Origin: Gelidibacter salicanalis | GTDB taxonomy: Bacteria; Bacteroidota; Bacteroidia; Flavobacteriales; Flavobacteriaceae | Assembly: GCF_016469035.1 (NCBI RefSeq) | Contig: NZ_JAEHJZ010000004.1 | Coordinates: forward strand, 111,173 to 175,172 | Direction: 5' to 3' | Length of the DNA: 64,000 nt | Shown here: positions 25,918 through 35,588 of the stretch, piece by piece | How the letters are laid out: every line of letters starts with the position of its first letter | How positions within the stretch are numbered: position 1 is the first letter of the stretch | Program-made: the position numbers and the translations under genes | The notes under the pieces: model-generated | The model's input: only the letters and a program-made list of their open reading frames with translations | The model's database searches: none | Told to the model about the DNA's origin: nothing

Positions 25918-27586
25918 GCATCCTTTCATACAAGTTCTTTTCTGCGGACTGGCGACACTTTTTTTGTCGTCTTGTGGCATTCGGAAATCGCTTAACAATC
26001 TCCCCGATGTTAGCATCTATAACGCCTCTATTCCCGAGCGCATTAAAGTCAATGATTCCACTTATGTTGTAGGCAACAGTTTTCTGACCAAGAACAAACA
26101 AGGTATTTGGGAACTTTATGTGGAAGGCGATGCGCTGGAGCGTGGCCTCATATCAGGTCGTTTATCAGAAGAGATCATTTATAAACAAGAAGGCGTTTTT
26201 TTAGATAAAATTGAGAGTTTGGTGCCTTCTGAAGGGCAGCAGAAATTCCTGAAAAAGTTTCTTTCTTGGTACAACCGCAAAATGTACAAACATATTCCGG
26301 AAGAATTTAAAGCAGAGATTTATGGGATTTCACGTTATATGTCTGATGATTATGATGCCATTGCCACACCGTATTTAAGAGCTTTATACCTCCATGGCGC
26401 CCACGATATTGGGCATGCATTACAAGATTTAGCCTTGGTAGGCTGCACCTCTTTTGCGGCTTGGGATGAAAAAACCGAAGACGGCCAATTGCTCATTGGT
26501 AGGAACTTCGATTTTTATGCGGGTGATAAATTTGCAGAAGATAAAGTGGTCTCGTTTATAAATCCTGACCAAGGTTATAAATTTATGTCCATTTCTTGGA
26601 GCGGTTTTATAGGCGTGGTTTCTGGGATGAATGAAAAAGGATTGACCGTGACCATAAATGCTGGGAAATCTAAAATTCCGTTAGTTGCCAAAACACCAAT
26701 TTCCATCGTGACACGTGAAATTTTACAATACGCCTCCACCATTGCCGAAGCCATTGCCATTGCCAAAAAACGCGAGGTGTTCGTGTCTGAAGCCATTATG
26801 GTAGGCAGCGCGATTGATCAAAAAGCCGTGTTAATTGAAGTTTCGCCGAAAAACTTTGGGGTTTACGAGGTCGAAAATTCTGATGAATTGATTTGTTCCA
26901 ACCATTTTCAAAGTGACGCCTATAAAAACGACCGTCGCAATAGAAAGACCATCCAAAATAGCCATTCCCAATACCGATACGATAGAATGCTGCAATTACT
27001 GGAAGAAAAAGATAAAATGACTCCTGAAAAAGCCGTCTCAGTGCTACGAAATAAAGATGGTTTAGATGATAAAGCTATCGGATTGGGTAATGAGAAAGCC
27101 CTAAATCAACTGTTGGCACACCACGGTATTGTGTTTAAACCTGAAGAGCTCAAGGTTTGGGTGTCCGCAAATCCGTACCAGTTGGGTGAGTTTGTGGCTT
27201 ATGATTTGAACACCGTTTTTAACCACAGAAACGGTAATCCTTCCACAGTAACGGTGTCCAATGCAGAATTAAATATACCTAAAGACCCATTTTTGGAAAC
27301 TGATGCCTATAAAAATTACGAAGCGTATCGTGTTTTAGAGCGAAAGGTGGAACATCTCTTAAAGGATAAAGAAACAATAGATGAAACCGCACTGCAAAAG
27401 TTGTCGGAATTAAATCCAAACTATTGGAAAGCCTACTATCTTGCAGGGCTCTACCATTATGAGCACCAAAATTATGCGATAGCACTCAAAAATTTTGAAA
27501 CCGCTTCCACCAAGGAAATCACAACAATTCCTGATGCTGAACAAGTTGCAAAATATATTAAAAAATCAAAACGAAAACTCAAATGA
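25910..27586 (+). CDS. C45-type (acyl-CoA:6-APA acyltransferase-like) lipoprotein with TPR
   Basis: This is a 558-residue predicted lipoprotein with a lipobox around C22 (LFLSSCG). An NTN-hydrolase domain of the peptidase C45 / penicillin acyltransferase family follows, with the nucleophile candidate C179 in LVGCTSFAAW and the downstream LIGRNFDFY. A TPR-like repeat is at about 500-535. Such enzymes hydrolyse or form amide/ester bonds. In flexirubin loci a homologue is regularly present and might esterify the polyene carboxylate to its partner on the outer membrane; that role is inference. Confidence 0.7.
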   Translation: MPKHPFIQVLFCGLATLFLSSCGIRKSLNNLPDVSIYNASIPERIKVNDSTYVVGNSFLTKNKQGIWELYVEGDALERGLISGRLSEEIIYKQEGVFLDKIESLVPSEGQQKFLKKFLSWYNRKMYKHIPEEFKAEIYGISRYMSDDYDAIATPYLRALYLHGAHDIGHALQDLALVGCTSFAAWDEKTEDGQLLIGRNFDFYAGDKFAEDKVVSFINPDQGYKFMSISWSGFIGVVSGMNEKGLTVTINAGKSKIPLVAKTPISIVTREILQYASTIAEAIAIAKKREVFVSEAIMVGSAIDQKAVLIEVSPKNFGVYEVENSDELICSNHFQSDAYKNDRRNRKTIQNSHSQYRYDRMLQLLEEKDKMTPEKAVSVLRNKDGLDDKAIGLGNEKALNQLLAHHGIVFKPEELKVWVSANPYQLGEFVAYDLNTVFNHRNGNPSTVTVSNAELNIPKDPFLETDAYKNYEAYRVLERKVEHLLKDKETIDETALQKLSELNPNYWKAYYLAGLYHYEHQNYAIALKNFETASTKEITTIPDAEQVAKYIKKSKRKLK

Positions 27587-28872
27587 TTCCTGATATCGAA
27601 ACCAAATCTACCGCTGAAATAAAAGTCTTTCAGGAAACCCAATTGAAGCTTACTTTGGATTATCTGTCCAAAAATTCCCCTTTTTACAAGCGGCATTTTG
27701 AAACACATCAACTTTCGATATCAGAGATTCAAACCCTTGAGGATTTGACAAAGATTCCCGTCACCACAAAGGACGACTTACAACAATTTAATGACGATTT
27801 TATTTGTGTCCCAAAATCTAAAATCATTGATTATGTCACTACGTCTGGCACTTTAGGCGATCCTGTAACCTATGTATTGACTGATGCCGATTTGGAACGT
27901 TTGGCCTATAACGAAGCGATTTCATTTGCGTGTGCGGGTGTAAGTTCGGGAGACACTTTACAGTTAATGACCACCATGGACCGTCGTTTTATGGCGGGAT
28001 TAGCTTATTTTTTAGGCGTCCGGAAAATGGGTGCCGGGATTATTAGGGTTGGCGCCGGAATCCCTGAATTGCAATGGGATTCCATTATAAAATTTCAACC
28101 CACTTACCTCATCGTGGTACCATCGTTTTTATTAAAAATGATTGCATACGCACAACAGCACGATATTAATCTCGATACTTCTGGAATTAAAGGCGCCATT
28201 TGTATTGGAGAAGCCATCCGAAATGAAGATTTCACCCTCAATACGTTGGGTGAAAAAATCACCGAACATTGGCCAATCGATTTATTTTCGACCTATGCCT
28301 CTACTGAAATGAGTACCGCCTTTACGGAATGTGATGCACAACAAGGCGGACACTTGCATCCTGAACTCATCATTGCGGAGCTTTTGGATGAACACAATAC
28401 CCCTGTAAAAGAAGGTGAAACGGGAGAATTGACCATCACCACCTTAGCTGTTGAAGCCATGCCATTGCTGCGTTTTAAAACAGGCGATATGATGAAAGCG
28501 CACCACGCAGCTTGTCAATGTGGAAGAAACACTCTGCGCCTTGGACCAATTGCAGGACGACGAAAACAAATGATCAAATATAAAGGCACTACTTTATATC
28601 CACCAGCTATGGAAAATGTCCTCAATAATTTTAATGCCCTGGAGAGTTTTGTTATTGAAATTAGTCACAACGCCATTGGCACTGACGAAATTTTAATTAA
28701 AATCGCCTCACATTCGCCTTCAGAACTACTATTAGGACAAATTAAGGACCATTTTAGAGCCAAACTGCGGGTCACTCCAAAATTGGAGTGGTGCGACAAA
28801 AAAGAGATTGACGCTTTGCGCTTCCCAAAATTAAGCCGAAAACCAATGCTGGTTATTGACAAACGAAAATAA
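27583..28872 (+). CDS. phenylacetate-CoA ligase-family adenylate-forming enzyme
   Basis: This 429-residue ANL-superfamily protein is related to PaaK / F390 synthetase. The P-loop-like motif YVTTSGTLGDPVTYVLT, the FSTYASTEMSTAF motif and the LLRFKTGD(M) motif are present, followed by a short C-terminal swivel domain. The best substrate in context is 4-coumarate from the upstream lyase, activated as adenylate and loaded on CoA or ACP (ApeH-like step). It overlaps the C45 gene by four bases. Confidence 0.8.
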   Translation: MIPDIETKSTAEIKVFQETQLKLTLDYLSKNSPFYKRHFETHQLSISEIQTLEDLTKIPVTTKDDLQQFNDDFICVPKSKIIDYVTTSGTLGDPVTYVLTDADLERLAYNEAISFACAGVSSGDTLQLMTTMDRRFMAGLAYFLGVRKMGAGIIRVGAGIPELQWDSIIKFQPTYLIVVPSFLLKMIAYAQQHDINLDTSGIKGAICIGEAIRNEDFTLNTLGEKITEHWPIDLFSTYASTEMSTAFTECDAQQGGHLHPELIIAELLDEHNTPVKEGETGELTITTLAVEAMPLLRFKTGDMMKAHHAACQCGRNTLRLGPIAGRRKQMIKYKGTTLYPPAMENVLNNFNALESFVIEISHNAIGTDEILIKIASHSPSELLLGQIKDHFRAKLRVTPKLEWCDKKEIDALRFPKLSRKPMLVIDKRK

Positions 28873-28893
28873 TACCGTAATTTTAAAGGGATC

Positions 28894-29736
28894 ATGACTC
28901 ATAAAAACAACATCTTAAATAGAGCATCTAAAAAACCAATCCTATGGGACGCTTTTTATAATGCCACCGGAATTCAAAAACCTTTGGTCATCTTTTGTCA
29001 TGGCTACAAGGGGTTTAAAGATTGGGGTGCGTGGGATTTGGTAGGGGAAGCATTTGCTCAGGCCGATCTATTTTTTGTGAAATTCAATTTTTCGCACAAT
29101 GGCGGCACCATGGAGCAACCTATTGATTTTCCCGACTTAGAAGCTTTTGCCGAAAATAATTATTCAAAGGAATTGGAAGATTTAGAGGATCTGATCAATT
29201 TTTTTCGCTCCACTTCCAATCCTTTTCAAGCTGAAATTGATCCTAATAAACTGATATTGATTGGACACTCTCGCGGTGGCGGCATTGTTACCATTAAAGC
29301 TACAGAAGATGATCGGATCACGAAAGTGATCACTTGGGCAAGTGTAAGTGATTTTGGGAAACGCACAGCCACCTCTGGCGAACTGGAGCAATGGCAAAAA
29401 GACGGGGTGAAATATGTTCTCAATGGCAGAACTAAGCAGCAAATGCCTCATAACTATCAGTTTTATGAAGATTTTAAAGCGAATGAATCCCGTTTAAACA
29501 TTGAAAAAGCAGTTAAGAAACTTAACATTCCGCATCTCATCATTCATGCAAAAGACGATCCCTCAGTTGCGTTTAGCGAAGCTGAAGCCCTGCACTCTTG
29601 GAATACTAAAAGCATACTTTTTCCAATTGAAAACAGCGACCACGTTTTTGGCGCCTCTCACCCTTGGCAACCGGAAGTTCTTCCGGCTCCCTTGGAAAAG
29701 GTCGTTCAGAAAAGTACGGCATTCATTAGGCCATAA
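28894..29736 (+). CDS. alpha/beta hydrolase
   Basis: This 280-residue alpha/beta-hydrolase has the nucleophile elbow GHSRGGG (S126), an oxyanion HG motif (FCHGYKGFKDWG), an acid candidate in HAKDDPSV, and a terminal His in NSDHVFGASHPW. It is the last gene of the pigment operon, 21 bases after the ligase. It may act as an esterase on the finished lipid or may be unrelated housekeeping. Confidence 0.75.
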   Translation: MTHKNNILNRASKKPILWDAFYNATGIQKPLVIFCHGYKGFKDWGAWDLVGEAFAQADLFFVKFNFSHNGGTMEQPIDFPDLEAFAENNYSKELEDLEDLINFFRSTSNPFQAEIDPNKLILIGHSRGGGIVTIKATEDDRITKVITWASVSDFGKRTATSGELEQWQKDGVKYVLNGRTKQQMPHNYQFYEDFKANESRLNIEKAVKKLNIPHLIIHAKDDPSVAFSEAEALHSWNTKSILFPIENSDHVFGASHPWQPEVLPAPLEKVVQKSTAFIRP

Positions 29737-29831
29737 TTAGTTATTACCAACATTGCAGTCAACATTAATCTTAAATGGATACGTTTAAGTTTTAAACAAT
29801 TTATAATATGCAGACTTTTTCAAATCTTTAG

Positions 29832-29839
29832 TATTTTTG
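29832..29839 (+). promoter_or_regulatory. putative -7 element for the phosphoesterase-like lipoprotein
   Basis: TATTTTTG fits TAnnTTTG. It overlaps the upstream in-frame ATG at 29837, which argues that translation starts at the second ATG (29873). Confidence 0.45.
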
Positions 29840-29872
29840 ACAAGTTTTTTACAATGCAAACACCACATTTTT

Positions 29873-32800
29873 ATGATAAATAACGCTTTCAAATTTTCAG
29901 TGAATAAGATGTTGCTGCTTATATGTATTGCTACAGTTACGGCTTGTGCAACCTACAAACCACAATCTAAAATAGCATTACAGTCAGACACCACAAAAAA
30001 ACCAATCCATACGTTTTTTGTAGCTGGCGGACTTGGCACTGAAGCGTCAGATGCGAATCCGGAACTTCAAAAATTGTTAAAGTCTTATTTAGACAAGGCT
30101 GAAAAAGAAAGCACCCTATTGTATACTGGCGATTATATCCCGAAAGATGCTAACAAAAGCACCCGCGAAACCTACATCAAAGCTCAAGTAGACATTGCTA
30201 AAGATTTTAAAGGGCATACGGTGTTTACCCCTGGCCATCATGAGTGGAGCAGCAATGACACTAAAGAAATTGAATGGGTTGAAGATTATTTAAAAGATAA
30301 CAAGATTAAGAATTTTGAAGTACAGCCCAACAATGTATGTCCTTTAGAATATGTTGAAGTCAATGAAACCTTGGACATTCTCTATGTCGATTCTAACTGG
30401 TTTTCTATCAATTGGGATCACGTAGATGGCATCAATGAAAAATGTACTGATATCAACACCAAAAGACGCTTTAACGAGGAATTTGAAGGATACATTAAAG
30501 ATTCAAGAGGTAAAAACCTTTTGATTGTTATGCACCATCCACTTTTTAGTAATGGGAAATATGCGGGCAAACGTACGTTTGGAGAAAGCATGGTGCTTCC
30601 AATACTTGGACCTATCGTAGATGAAATTCAAAATTTAGGCGGCTTTTCTAAGCAGCAAGCCAATTCACACCGTTATAATTATTTACGGACCGTGGTGAGT
30701 TCTTTGGCACAGGATAATGATAGAGTGACTATTGTTTCTGGCCATGAAGAAAGTTTACAATATTTAGCCAGCAACAATATTCGACAAGTCATCAGTGGTT
30801 CTTTAGGATCACGTACAGGAACTAAATTATCGCCAGGCACCATCGCCAATGTTGGGGGCTCTTTGGATTTTGAAGGGAAATTTAGCTATGGTGAGAAAGG
30901 ATTTGCCATTATCAATTATTATGAAGATGGATCATCTGACGTGAAGTTCATTACAGAAGCAGACACCTTCGCATTTGATATGAACGACAAGTTTCCAGAA
31001 AAAGAAGCAGAATACCCAATTCCATCCTTTACAGAAACTACCAAAACAGTACCAATTACAACCGATGAACAAAAATTGGATAAATCTGGTTTTTACAAAT
31101 TTATTTGGGGAGACCGTTACCGCAGTTATTTTGGAAAGCCTGTAACTGCTGATATTGCAATCTTAGACACTTTATATACAGGTTTAAAAATCACTCAAAA
31201 AGGTGGTGGACATCAATCGTATTCAGCCCGTCTTGCAGATGCTGAAGACCGAGAATACGCTATGCGAGGTCTCGAAAAGGATGCGCTTAAATTTTTGCGT
31301 TTCAAAGTACCTGGAGTGGCTTATGTGGAAGAAGACTTTAGGGGTTCTTTTCCTGAAACTGCAGTCTATGACTTCTTTACCACAACCCACCCTTACATGC
31401 AATTGGTCATCAATCCGCTAGCAAAATCAGCAGGTGTCAACCACGCCAACACGCAATTATACTATTTGCCAAAACAGCCTGGATTTAAATTTTTAGGTGA
31501 TAATTATGGCGATCAACTGTATTTTATTGAAGAGCGACCAAGTGATGAGCAAAAAGATTATGAAGGCTACAACCGTTCAACGCCTAAGGAAGACGGAAAA
31601 ATAGTCAACTTTGAAAGTACGACTGACGTGCTTGAAAAATTAAATGAGGACGAAAAATATACTATTGACCAGCGTGCTTACATTCGGGCGCGATTGTTTG
31701 ACATGCTTATTGGCGATTGGGACCGTCATTATGACCAATGGCGTTGGATGGAATATGAAATCAGTGATGATGACGTGCGGTTTATCCCTATCCCAAGAGA
31801 TAGAGATGCTGCCTTTTCAAAATTTGATGGTGTTGCCATTCCCATCATAAAAATGTTATTGCCAGACGTTCGTTTTTGGCAATCTTATGACACCAATATT
31901 AAAAATATCAAATGGTTTAATGCCGAGGGTAATAACCTAGATATGGCCTTTTTAAATAAACACGATGCCTCTGTTTGGGTAGAAGAAGCCAAAAGCATTC
32001 AAGCCAACATGACTGATGAGGCCATTGACCAAGCATTTACAAGATTACCTGTAGAAGTTCAGGATGATGCTTCAGAAGACATTAAAAATAAATTAAAAGG
32101 CCGTTTAAAGAATCTCGATGACATTGCCAAGCGCTACGGCGACCGCATGCAGCAAGTTGTGGTTATTCACGGTACGCATAAAGATGATAAAATTGAAATT
32201 ACACGACTTCCACAAGGAAAAACCAAAGTGGTCCTAAAACGCTTAAAAACGGATGCCCCCAATCCAGTATTTTATGAGCGTACCTTTGACAGAGACGCAA
32301 CTAAAGAACTTTGGATCTATGGTTTAAATGATGACGATAAGTTTGTCGTTTCAGGTGAAGGCGACCGTGAAATTATGATTCGGTTAGTTGGTGGTTATGG
32401 TGATGATGTTTTTGAAGTAAGCAATCGTAAAAAACTAAAAGTGTATGATTGGAAGCATGAAAAAGCAGTATTCACTGATAAAACACCTTCTAAACAATTT
32501 ACACAGCTTTATGAAACCAACACTTTTATTTACAGAGAGTTTATAGAAAACTCCAATGTATTCTTCCCAAATATTGGATTTAAAACAGATGATGGTTTAT
32601 TTATAGGAGCAAAAGACACCTATACAAACCACGGTTTTAATGGTGAAGATTTTAGATACAAGCATTTCTTGTCTGCTAATTACTTCTTTAATTATGGGGC
32701 TGTAGAATTGGAATATGCCGGCACATTTGCCAACATTATTCCGAATTGGAATTTTGAAGCTCAAGGCTATTATACAAGTGCAAAATTTGCCAATAACTTT

Positions 32801-33577
32801 TTTGGGTATGGCAATGACACCGCCTATGATGAAGACGCCGTAGGTAAAGACTTTAATAGAGCACGGGTAGAACAATTGGAGTTAAGAACAGGAATAGCTT
32901 ATAGAAGTATCCATTTTCATGCCCTATTTGAAAACTATAAAGTGGAGAACAATTTAGACCGAATGTTCAATACCACTGATTTTAATGAACCTGCCGTTTT
33001 TGACAATCAAAATTACATAGGTGCTGAGGCTGATATATTATATGAAAATGCTGACGCCAGGGACTTTCCAACACGCGGACTTTACTTTAATGCCGTGCTT
33101 GGCTACAAGAAAAACTTAAAATTGGATGATAACCAATTTGGATATGCAACCTTAAAGTTGGGGTTTGATAAGAAATTGATTCCTTCAGGAGATCTAGTGT
33201 TAGGTTCTAAAGCAGAGATCAGCACCAATTTTGGAGATGACTTTTTATTCTATCACGGACAATCTATTGGTGGCGACACCGGATTGAGAGGCTATAGAAA
33301 CGAACGTTTTACCGGAAAAACATCGTTTTACCACAGTTCAGATTTGAAATTGCGTTTAAAAGAATATGTTACAGCAATAACGCCAATTACCATCGGAATT
33401 TTTGGTGGTTTTGATTATGGTCGTGTGTGGATGCCTGAACAGAATTCAAATACCTGGCACAACTCCGTTGGTGGTGGCTTTTGGATTGGTAGCCTAAATG
33501 CATTTTCAGTAAATGCGGGTTATTTTGTGTCTGAAGAAGATGCCATTTTACAAGTTGGCTTAGGCTTTGGTTTTTAA
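29873..33577 (+). CDS. metallophosphoesterase-like lipoprotein fused to an outer-membrane beta-barrel
   Basis: This protein of about 1,234 residues has a lipobox (TVTAC, C25). An N-terminal calcineurin-like phosphoesterase fold (about 45-340) is followed by a middle region of unknown fold and a C-terminal BamA/surface-antigen-like barrel (about 930-1234, ending QVGLGFGF with an aromatic terminus). Several metal ligands of the phosphoesterase look replaced: the first GDxG reads GGLG, GNHE reads GHHE and the last GHxH reads GHEE, while TGDY and MHHPL remain. Catalysis is therefore doubtful. An outer-membrane location is expected. I chose the start at 29873 because of the promoter position and the signal peptide. 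Confidence 0.75.
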   Translation: MINNAFKFSVNKMLLLICIATVTACATYKPQSKIALQSDTTKKPIHTFFVAGGLGTEASDANPELQKLLKSYLDKAEKESTLLYTGDYIPKDANKSTRETYIKAQVDIAKDFKGHTVFTPGHHEWSSNDTKEIEWVEDYLKDNKIKNFEVQPNNVCPLEYVEVNETLDILYVDSNWFSINWDHVDGINEKCTDINTKRRFNEEFEGYIKDSRGKNLLIVMHHPLFSNGKYAGKRTFGESMVLPILGPIVDEIQNLGGFSKQQANSHRYNYLRTVVSSLAQDNDRVTIVSGHEESLQYLASNNIRQVISGSLGSRTGTKLSPGTIANVGGSLDFEGKFSYGEKGFAIINYYEDGSSDVKFITEADTFAFDMNDKFPEKEAEYPIPSFTETTKTVPITTDEQKLDKSGFYKFIWGDRYRSYFGKPVTADIAILDTLYTGLKITQKGGGHQSYSARLADAEDREYAMRGLEKDALKFLRFKVPGVAYVEEDFRGSFPETAVYDFFTTTHPYMQLVINPLAKSAGVNHANTQLYYLPKQPGFKFLGDNYGDQLYFIEERPSDEQKDYEGYNRSTPKEDGKIVNFESTTDVLEKLNEDEKYTIDQRAYIRARLFDMLIGDWDRHYDQWRWMEYEISDDDVRFIPIPRDRDAAFSKFDGVAIPIIKMLLPDVRFWQSYDTNIKNIKWFNAEGNNLDMAFLNKHDASVWVEEAKSIQANMTDEAIDQAFTRLPVEVQDDASEDIKNKLKGRLKNLDDIAKRYGDRMQQVVVIHGTHKDDKIEITRLPQGKTKVVLKRLKTDAPNPVFYERTFDRDATKELWIYGLNDDDKFVVSGEGDREIMIRLVGGYGDDVFEVSNRKKLKVYDWKHEKAVFTDKTPSKQFTQLYETNTFIYREFIENSNVFFPNIGFKTDDGLFIGAKDTYTNHGFNGEDFRYKHFLSANYFFNYGAVELEYAGTFANIIPNWNFEAQGYYTSAKFANNFFGYGNDTAYDEDAVGKDFNRARVEQLELRTGIAYRSIHFHALFENYKVENNLDRMFNTTDFNEPAVFDNQNYIGAEADILYENADARDFPTRGLYFNAVLGYKKNLKLDDNQFGYATLKLGFDKKLIPSGDLVLGSKAEISTNFGDDFLFYHGQSIGGDTGLRGYRNERFTGKTSFYHSSDLKLRLKEYVTAITPITIGIFGGFDYGRVWMPEQNSNTWHNSVGGGFWIGSLNAFSVNAGYFVSEEDAILQVGLGFGF

Positions 33578-33602
33578 TTAATCTGCTTAAATAGACGTTG
33601 CT

Positions 33603-35417
33603 ATGAGTTTTGAAATCATCCTTGTGTTTATCATTCTAGGAGTTACCATTCTACTCTTTGCAACAGAAGCTTTGCCCATTGATAAGATAGCATTTCTTAT
33701 CATTGTGGCATTAGTTTTATCCGGGTTGACCTCACCAGAAGAGGCCATAAGCGGATTTTCAAGCCCGGCAACCATCACCATATTGATGCTCATGATTTTG
33801 GCCATAGGTCTTGAAGACAATGGGGTTATTGATCTCTTGACCCAATCTATTAAGAGGTTAAAAATTTTGCCAGTGGTCTTGATGGTGCCGATATTTATGC
33901 TCATATCGGCATCCATTTCAGCCTTTATCAGTACTACTGCTGTGGTGGTCATCTTTATAAAGATAATTGCACAGCTCTCTGAAAAATATAATTTTTCATC
34001 CCCCAAACTACTTATGCCCATCTCCTTTGCCGGTATTCTAGGAGGCAGCTGTACACTGATGGGAACCTCAACCAACATTTTGGTAAATTCAGTAGCTAAA
34101 AAGTTAGGTGCAGAACAGTTTTCATTCTTTGAATTCAGCATTTATGGTCTTATCCTTTTAGCCGTGGGGGTAGTTTTTATGACCATTGCCAGCAGATGGT
34201 TACCAAAGGCCAATAATGAGGGACTTATTGACACCTTTATAGACAACACCTTCCTATTCACCTTAACGGTTAGGGTAGAATCGAAACTTATTGGGACTGC
34301 TATTTCTGATGCTAAGTTTTATAAAAACCCTGATATACGTGTTTTAAAACTTATTAGAGATGATATTGTCAATGACAACCCTGGCCCTAATACAACGTTG
34401 AGAGCTCATGATAAGTTGGTGGTATTGAGTGATGTTAAAGCCTACGCTTCAATTTCCACAAGTGAGTTCGCGCTTACTGCTGAAAACGAACTATACTTTC
34501 CAGATGAAACAGATCCTAAGGAAGAAAAGAAAAACCCTTTTAGTTATATTGAATTGCTCATTCTTCCAGGCTCAGAATTTATTGATAAATCATTTTCTGA
34601 AATAAAAAATATGCTGTATAATGTGGCGCGTCCTTTGGGCATTCAGAACAGAAGACAGTTTCAAAAAGGCATGCGTTTAAATTTTCCAAAGTTTATAAAG
34701 AATACCAATTTACAAGCGGGAGATAAATTACTTTTAAAGGCCAAACAAGATGAAATTGAGCACTTATACTCTTTAGACAATGCGCTTGTCTTAAGACATC
34801 ATGAGGAAGATTACAACATCAACCCTTACAAACGGGCCATAAGTTTATTTGCTTTGGTTATGGTGGTAGGATTGGCTGCAAGTGGTATTTTAACCATCCT
34901 TACAAGTACCCTAACTGGCGTAGCTTTGTTGTTGATTACGGACTGTATCAACCTATCAAAGATTTACAAAAAAGTCAACTGGCAGATCATTTTTTTATTG
35001 GCAGGTATGATTCCGCTGGGCATTGCGATGAACAACTCCGGCTCAGACATTTGGATATCAGAGGTGTTATTAGACTTGCTTACCGGTCAAAACAACATCA
35101 TTATTTTAGGAGTGCTTTTTGGTATCACCATGATCATGAGTGGGTTTATTTCCAATAACGCCACTGCGGTAATTATAACACCAATCGCCATTACCCTCGC
35201 TGCCGGATTGGACTTGCCCGCAAAGCCGTTTATCCTTGCCGTGATGTTTGCCGCTAACTTTAGTTTTTTCACCCCTATGGGCTACCAAACCAATACGCTC
35301 ATTTATGGAACCGGGGCTTATAAATTCAGACACTTCTTAATAATTGGCGGATTATTGTCCATTATTTTATTGGTGGTTGGTACACTTTTATTATCCACAA
35401 TGCTCAAAACAGCGTAG
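33603..35417 (+). CDS. SLC13-family permease with TrkA-C domains
   Basis: This 604-residue membrane protein of the divalent anion:sodium symporter superfamily has two membrane halves (about 1-205 and 410-600) flanking two cytoplasmic TrkA-C/RCK-C domains (about 212-290 and 305-385). Signature segments include STNILVNSVAKKLG and FISNNATAVIITPIAITLA. Substrates in this family include sulfate, dicarboxylates and arsenite; the sequence does not decide. It starts 25 bases after the lipoprotein gene and may be co-transcribed. Confidence 0.85.
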   Translation: MSFEIILVFIILGVTILLFATEALPIDKIAFLIIVALVLSGLTSPEEAISGFSSPATITILMLMILAIGLEDNGVIDLLTQSIKRLKILPVVLMVPIFMLISASISAFISTTAVVVIFIKIIAQLSEKYNFSSPKLLMPISFAGILGGSCTLMGTSTNILVNSVAKKLGAEQFSFFEFSIYGLILLAVGVVFMTIASRWLPKANNEGLIDTFIDNTFLFTLTVRVESKLIGTAISDAKFYKNPDIRVLKLIRDDIVNDNPGPNTTLRAHDKLVVLSDVKAYASISTSEFALTAENELYFPDETDPKEEKKNPFSYIELLILPGSEFIDKSFSEIKNMLYNVARPLGIQNRRQFQKGMRLNFPKFIKNTNLQAGDKLLLKAKQDEIEHLYSLDNALVLRHHEEDYNINPYKRAISLFALVMVVGLAASGILTILTSTLTGVALLLITDCINLSKIYKKVNWQIIFLLAGMIPLGIAMNNSGSDIWISEVLLDLLTGQNNIIILGVLFGITMIMSGFISNNATAVIITPIAITLAAGLDLPAKPFILAVMFAANFSFFTPMGYQTNTLIYGTGAYKFRHFLIIGGLLSIILLVVGTLLLSTMLKTA

Positions 35418-35588
35418 ATCTCATCATCTGCTTTCAATTGGGCTATGATTATAATACTTCAGACCCTTGTTTATTGCGATATTCTAAAGCCAGCGTTCCA
35501 TAATTTCGTTATTCAGTAAAAATCTAAAATATGTAAACTGTTACGCTTAGCTTTAGTAATTTTAAAGATTCTAAATAAATTTCACATC

